The notes under the pieces are model-generated. The model did not search any database and was not told where the DNA came from. It saw nothing but the letters and a program-made list of their open reading frames with translations. Below, in pieces: positions 57,863-64,000 of a DNA stretch of 64,000 bases (the first letter of the stretch is position 1; every line of letters begins with the position of its first letter). A program made the position numbers and the translations under genes. The stretch comes from Owenia fusiformis (lineage: Eukaryota; Annelida; Polychaeta; Sabellida; Oweniidae), in the NCBI GenBank assembly GCA_903813345.2, contig CAIIXF020000005.1, positions 8,433,375 through 8,497,374 of the forward strand, read 5' to 3'.

Positions 57863-59605
57863 CAAATTAAATGTGAATTTTCTTTCTCACGGAATGAAAT
57901 GAGTTTTTATCCAGGTTTGTTTATATCAATACCTATATTCTCCAACAGGTGATCCAAGTCAAGGATTCTATTAATTACTTCACATATCTAAGCAGGGGTC
58001 TAAGATGATCCAAAACCACAAACACTCACGCCAGATTTTAATTAGACTTCATAGAAAATATTAAAAGTTTATTTACTGATGTATTGTGCCATATTACTGG
58101 GAACCTTTTGAAAATCATCATCAATGAACAATAAAATTAATTCCATTAATATTCTCCTTCAAAATAACTATGTAACTAATTCAAAATTTGAGATTTCTAT
58201 CCCTTATACGGAATAAACAGGAACATTTTTCCTCTGCATCACCATGGTTATGATCACTATTTTCATACATTTCCACTCTTTTTCAAGGGATTTCTCTCGT
58301 TTATGATAATTTTAGCAAATAAAACTCAATATTATGGCAATTTCTACCAGAGTAACTGGATTTATATTTCATTGTCTAAGTCCCTAGTGGTCACTTTGTG
58401 GTTTTTCTGGTACAAAATGACATGAAGATTCCTTTTATTTTCATCAGGTCATATTTGATTTGTGGATCTACAATAAACTTGCCAACTGTCATATAATCGA
58501 CTTTAAAAGGTGTTTCGTTGAAAATGAATAATGTTACATTCTGTTTTGACAGAAATGAAGTAAATTAGCAAAGTGCCAGAATTCACTGTCCAAATTCACT
58601 ACCTGGCATATCCAAAACAGGACATCTTGAAATGTCTTCACCTTTGTGTGGTTTATACTCCAGCTTTGAGTCAATATGGCATTAGCCTTCCTTATGTATG
58701 TTTAAATCGACATGGGCCACTAATGCCTAGGCCAGGGCCCATTGTCTGACTTTGTTTCATAAAATGTAAAATAAGATAACAGCACATTGGAGAGAAAATC
58801 AGGCTTGCTTTTAGCCTTACATCCCCTCTTTTAATAATTCTCAATTCACACTTTAATCTTGATCCATCAGTGTACAGTATTTATTATGACTACAAATACA
58901 TTGTCACTGTCACTATACTGATCTTTTGAATTTCAAGCAAAATTATGAATTCTATCTGCGACATAAATTCCATATTTGGAAAGAATAACAAGCATCAGAA
59001 AGACAGCAATCCCCTATAAAATTGGGAATCATATTTATTAATGCGAAGTATTTTTATGGATATGCCTTCTGACACTTAAATCAAATAAATGACTTAAAGG
59101 AATTGGTCAGTTTAACTTCTTTGTATCTTCGTTACATTTGGTAACTCTGCCACAAGAATTAGTTGGAAGCCATATGCAGTTATAACTCAATGGCAAAAAT
59201 AAGAAACAAGAGATAAAGAGATTCACATCATAGCAAGTGTCTTAAATTATCTAAAATGCACTTAAAAAGTCATTTGGCACCTCCTTTCCCAATATTTTAG
59301 GATATTAAGTTAAATCAATGTCAGCACAGATGAAATGAGAATATACCCAGGGGGATATTAATTAAAAATGAAACTGATATAGATAATCTAGTCATCCAGA
59401 AAAATGCTTGGTTTCAAATTCCCCAAATTGTCCAATTTTTCAAATAAATCATATGAATGCAGATTATAATTAATGTGGAATGCAATGAATAAATCAGAAA
59501 TTGATAGGGTCTAAAATGAAGCCACCAAATGTCTAATGAACACTGAATATAGGACTATTTTTCTTATTATTCACTGATGTATAACTGTACATCATTCATA
59601 AAAAA
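57863..59605. other. Gene-free AT-rich sequence
   Basis: No gene or transposon end recognised. Same character as 54-57.7 kb, with a G+C-richer patch at 58700-58750 ('gccactaatgcctaggccag'). Confidence 0.35.
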
Positions 59606-59867
59606 TACAGTCAAACCTGTATATCTGAACACCTCTCAATGTGAATACTTTCATTGGTCCCAAATTTATATCTCACATTGACTTACTCGCAAAATTAATG
59701 AGGAGTAGAGTGGTAAAACCTGTATCTACACACCTCTCTAATTTGAACACCTCTTAACATGAACCATTTTGCGATCCAATGTTGAGAAACTTGATATGTG
59801 AACACCTGCTAATCCTTACACTTTTAGCCAATCCCATAGGCATTTGGAATAGACAGGATTTACTGTA
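59606..59867. mobile_element. 262-bp pogo/Tc1-like MITE
   Basis: The left end 'tacagtcaaacctgt' and right end 'acaggatttactgta' are inverted, with TA at both borders. Interior repeats of 'gaacacctct' (59629, 59756 and related) alternate with 'aatgtgaa'. TACAGTAAAACCTGTAT-type ends are typical of pogo/Tigger relatives; no transposase. Confidence 0.7.
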
Positions 59868-60960
59868 TTCTCCCAGTGACAGAGATTTCTTTCTTTTTGC
59901 AACCATAAAGGAAGGCAGAGGGGACAACTATCAGTATTTGAACCTACATAAAAGTCTAAATTTTGATTCTAACTTATGATATAAATGAGACCTACTGTTT
60001 GTGCGATATTGTACATCATCTTTGGTGAAAAACAACAGATGACCAGTTTTTGATGTTTCTATAGGAGGGATAACAGGTAGCAATGAAAAAATACAACAAT
60101 TTATTTAGAATTCACTTGTTACTGCCTTCCCTTATGAAAAATGTTAAAATATTATAAGTACATTCTTACATTCCTGTCCAAAACAAGAAATACCCAAGTG
60201 ATAAGATGTCTTCTAGAATGATACAGAAAATGTAAGAAAAGAAATGATACAATTATGCTATATAAGTATTATACAGGTATCTTTACATCAAAAATTGTAA
60301 GTTTTAAGTTGAATTTTAAGATTCTGACTATCTTTAAGGGAATTCATATGTACCTTTACCTGCCAAGAGCCAAGTGGACAAGATAATTGTATATATAAGA
60401 CACATCCCTATTATTCACTGGGCTTGGCTTGTGATTTTCGGCTCCAATTACAAGTTAGGACTTATTTATGGGCGGGCTTCAGACAACTACTCATCACCCA
60501 TCTGTTCTCTTACCTGTACACTCTAACGAGTTATCTATCTAACTGTCCAAAAGATCCCCGCTGGTTAAACCAGTTTTCAATCAATTTCTCAAAAATATTT
60601 GAATGAAGTATCTGTTTTTTGCATTTCTATATAATTCAAAGTGTGTGGTTCATATCTGTTTACTTCATTCCTTTGTAATTCTTCTCTTTTAGCTGTATTT
60701 TGCTAAATAAAACCAAAACCCAATCCCAAATCTATGCCATTTTATTCATGATTTCATTACTGATCTATGTATCTTTCTGGTTATCTGTCACTTTATCTCC
60801 ACATACATGACTGTTGGAATGCCAAAATACATTTTAATGTCCCAATTTAAATTATATAATATATTATTATGTTTCATTATTTTTGCATTTGATTCATGTT
60901 TGGTCAATGCCCTCCAGTTAATATAATCAAACACTCTTGCTTTACATTACATTATAGTAA

Positions 60961-61130
60961 TACAGTAAAACCTGTATCAAGGAATAAATAAATTGAAATA
61001 AACTGAAAGTGACAGGAACTGGTCAAAAGAGTTCAGTTTGGCACATGTTCAATTTCGAGTTATGGCAGATTATATGAAAAATGTGACGGAAAAAATGTTC
61101 ACATTGAGAGGTGTTCACATTAGAGATATA
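60961..61130. mobile_element. Partial copy of the same pogo-like MITE
   Basis: 'tacagtaaaacctgtatca' at 60961 matches the terminus at 59606. 'ttcacattgagaggtgttca' at 61098-61117 is the complement of the 'gaacacctctcaatgtgaa' block at 59628. The right terminal repeat was not found. Confidence 0.6.
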
Positions 61131-64000
61131 TATAGTTATAAGTTTTATTTGTATATATGTATAGTTACTATTGCTACTTATATTATGTTATTGGCATATA
61201 AAGTAACAGAAAAGAGGTGCTGATTAATTTGTATCTACTTTTTTGAAGCTTCTAAATACTAAAAAATAAATTTAGAAAATCTACAGTGCTCACAAAAAAG
61301 ACGGTGATTTATGACATATATGTCTTTAAAATCACCAATTATAGCCAAGAGATGTAATAAAGACTAAAATTGCAACTTTATGTCTTTTTTCATCTACAAA
61401 GTCATAAATTACAGTTAAATATGTGAATGCGGCAGGTATAATTTCAGGGTTAGAAGTCTAGGTGGGCGCTACAACACAGCAGGGACATTGTGGAGCTAGT
61501 ATACACGGATCACCGAAGGTCAAAGGTCACGTGCAATGAAAGACCAGGCTTATCTTAACAACTCCATGAATTTATTACTAGAGAATCTGCAAATCACTAT
61601 CATTTTTTAGTTGTTTTTTATGATTTTATGCGTTTGTGTCACACGATCTGGCCATCGAGATATGTTTTATTCTTTCTCTGCCTGATGTTGTGAATATGAG
61701 TCTATCATTATCCCAGAACTGCGTAAAGCTATATATTATAATCACTATGAGGACATTCATAATATGAGTTTTTAATTGATAATGTTTTCTTCTTATGGTT
61801 AAAGGAAGGCTATATAATCCATGCTGGTCAGAGATAAAACTTGATATATGCGAGTTAAGATGAAAAAATGAATCTTTCAGCACGAATCAGTAGTTGCCAC
61901 ATTTATGTTTCGTTCTATAAAATCAGTGATTTCTTTCGAGGAAATCATAGTTTTAAACTGAAATGAATCTTTTTACTATAATTTATATATAGCCTTACTG
62001 ATTTAAACTAATATAAATGTAAGGAAAATTGATGAACCCGGAATCAATGTTATGTCGTATTTTTACAATTTCACAATTCTTGAAAAAATAACATGGAATG
62101 TGAATTGTTTATCTATCCCAACATTAAGCTTGATGATAAGTGTTGAGTTAACAGAGTATTAGTCTCACAAGTGGTATTAACCTTTCAGTTTTAGTATCAT
62201 TTATTTTTTCAAGTGTAGAAACATTGTCTTGAGTTAATAAGATGGACAGGACTTTACTGTGTGTTTTATGGCATGTCGTATCATTGCTAACCATGTTTTC
62301 TACCATAAAGTTTCATGTGTTTTTTATTACTGTGGACAGTTAAACAGGACAATGCTGTGAAACACTAGGAAAACATAAATAAGTATATTGTAACGTTCAT
62401 ACTTTAATATAAAAAATAAAGCATAAAGTGAAAAATGGTAGCTCTGTAGCCAAAGCAACAAAAGCGAGTCATCGCCACAAAGAATATCCAGAAAATTACG
62501 ATAGTCCCAATTTTAATCGCTCCCGCCTGAAAATCATCAGGAAGGGAAGTACCACCATTACAAATGCACCAATAATAATATCACAATAGGTCATAAACTT
62601 TTATGGCCACTGACAATCCGAGGACCTGTTTTTCAATAAAGCAAACAGCTATCATTTGAACTTCTAAAGACTAGAGCCAGATTTTATCTATTTGGGGTCA
62701 GCATGCTTAACACAGTGTCCAGTTCTGTCTTAAATTATTCATATTTAGTGATAACAGTATCATTTCCCTCAGCAAATTATATATTATCAACAAAATGATT
62801 ACTTCCATCAAATGATAACATCAAATTTAATGATTTTTCAGATAATTTCTTTCAAAATCTGATAATATTAAGCTATATTTGACAGATCGTGCTATACACT
62901 GAGAACAATTCTACGCCAGTCTCCACTTGTTCATAATTCAAATTCATATCTCTCTCCAACAAAAAGGGGTACTATTAAGATTGTGAAACAAAATTACAAG
63001 TTTAGATGGTAGTCACAGATAAGTACAATTTTGTGTGGTACTCCAACAGATGTTTCCTAGGGACTCTGTTGAGCTTGAAAATGGTTACATCTTATCAGAT
63101 TATAAAGAACTGTCCATCTTATCATCTTATTACAAAATGAGACAGTTGATAAAGAAATATAATAGTGTTCAAACCATCTTTCATCAAGGTGCCTTCAAGT
63201 CTGTAGCCAGCTTTTGACAAGGGGGGGGGGGTCACTTTTCATAAAAATTCCAGGGGATTTCACATTAACAACTGCGTAGTTTTGAAAGAATTTTTGGGCA
63301 AGGAGGCTTGAACACCCCAAACTCCAATCCCCCACCCACATCCCTTCCCTTCTTCGTGGTTCTTTAGAGGATGAGGGATAGAGATGTACGAAATGAAAAA
63401 TACATAGCAGAAAGAAAAACTTTTATAGACACCCTTAAGCAATTCAATATTATAGGCAGGCCTAATGTTAAATTCAAAAAGCATTTTGATACTAAACATA
63501 CCGTATCTCCTTTATTGCAACATAAGATAAGAAGAGAAGGCAAAATGCACATGAACCCATCACAGACATACCATAAAAAACACACCATACATTTTGCAAA
63601 AATCCTGTCAAAATCAAACACCACAAAGTGATGAGTCTATGAACAACATGGTAATAAATAACATAAAATCAATTATTCACACCTGTAATTGATAATAAAA
63701 AACAAAATGTCTTCCACTCATACAATAATTATCTGCTGCTTAAGAATTATACATACTAGAACCATAGTCACCATCTGAAATATTTCTGAAAAAATACTGA
63801 ATAAAACTGCAAGAAGGTGGTATTTAGTGGTGATATATGAGTGTTCAGATTGAATAGAACCCTTCACATCCACGGCATAGTAATTAGTTAGCTCTACTCC
63901 TAGCTTAAAATATATGTGTTTTTTATGTTTATTGAAAAAAACTGTAGAATAAATCACGTATAATCTATACTCTTTTCGCACCTTGAATAGAACACCTCAA
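61131..64000. other. Gene-free sequence to the right edge
   Basis: Short frames only (e.g. 85 codons on the minus strand at 61626-61883, 86 codons on the plus strand at 63371-63631), none with a recognisable domain. Poly-G at 63222 follows 'tttgacaagg'. No RNA gene or complete transposon recognised. Confidence 0.35.

Noticed and set aside
63371-63631. 86-codon plus-strand frame near the right edge
   Set aside because: Basic, low-complexity translation without recognised domain, splice context or homologue; left as non-coding.
1-64000. tRNA, rRNA or snRNA genes
   Set aside because: I saw no A-box/B-box pair with a foldable cloverleaf and no rRNA-like stretch; a tRNAscan/Infernal run would be decisive.

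Overview
This is animal nuclear DNA: AT-rich, with short exons flanked by GT/AG sites, long introns and many transposon relics. Five protein-coding genes can be placed by homology and by joining exons with compatible splice phases. The organism looks like a marine invertebrate, perhaps a bivalve or another lophotrochozoan. That guess rests on pearl/Helentron-like repeats ending in an ACGG microsatellite, on 'aaaatggccgccattttgaaat'-type minisatellites, and on a Ngaro/DIRS-type retrotransposon. The sequence does not prove the species.

Layout. (1) 1592-30292, minus strand: WDR6, reconstructed as 18 coding exons and about 1136 aa, with all 17 junctions in phase. Two introns are inflated. The 8.9 kb intron 9578-18477 holds a complete gene on the opposite strand (next item). 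The 7.1 kb intron 18630-25770 holds a 6.7 kb tyrosine-recombinase retrotransposon. (2) 13623-16185, plus strand, nested in WDR6: a six-exon, about 311-aa type II membrane BRICHOS-domain protein with a furin-type site and a ten-cysteine C-terminal domain. A plausible promoter and untranslated first exon lie at 9720-10007. (3) 32930-35171, minus: TMEM127, three exons, about 299 aa. (4) 39334-41872, plus: MED28, four exons, about 202 aa. (5) 45588-47692, minus: the last four coding exons of ANAPC4. Its 5' part is not seen in the window. From about 47.7 to 64 kb I find no gene.

Mobile DNA. The main element (18983-25678) has the A1-ORFs-B1-A2-B2 split direct repeats of Ngaro/PAT retroelements. It carries degraded SGNH-hydrolase-like, gag-like, RT, RNase H and tyrosine-recombinase modules. 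Its repeats look identical pair by pair although the coding part is dead. Other elements include hAT-like, piggyBac-like (TTAA) and pogo/Tc1-like non-autonomous elements, two long fold-back hairpins, two pearl/Helentron-like elements with a covarying terminal hairpin, and about nine copies of a short repeat family bounded by ATGTCACCACC/GGTGGTGACAT.

The genes are unrelated housekeeping functions (tRNA 2'-O-methylation partner, mTOR/endosome membrane protein, Mediator subunit, APC/C subunit) plus one probably secreted or ectodomain-shed BRICHOS protein. No shared pathway is evident. WDR6 and TMEM127 lie in tandem on the minus strand, TMEM127 and MED28 are divergent, and MED28 and ANAPC4 are convergent.
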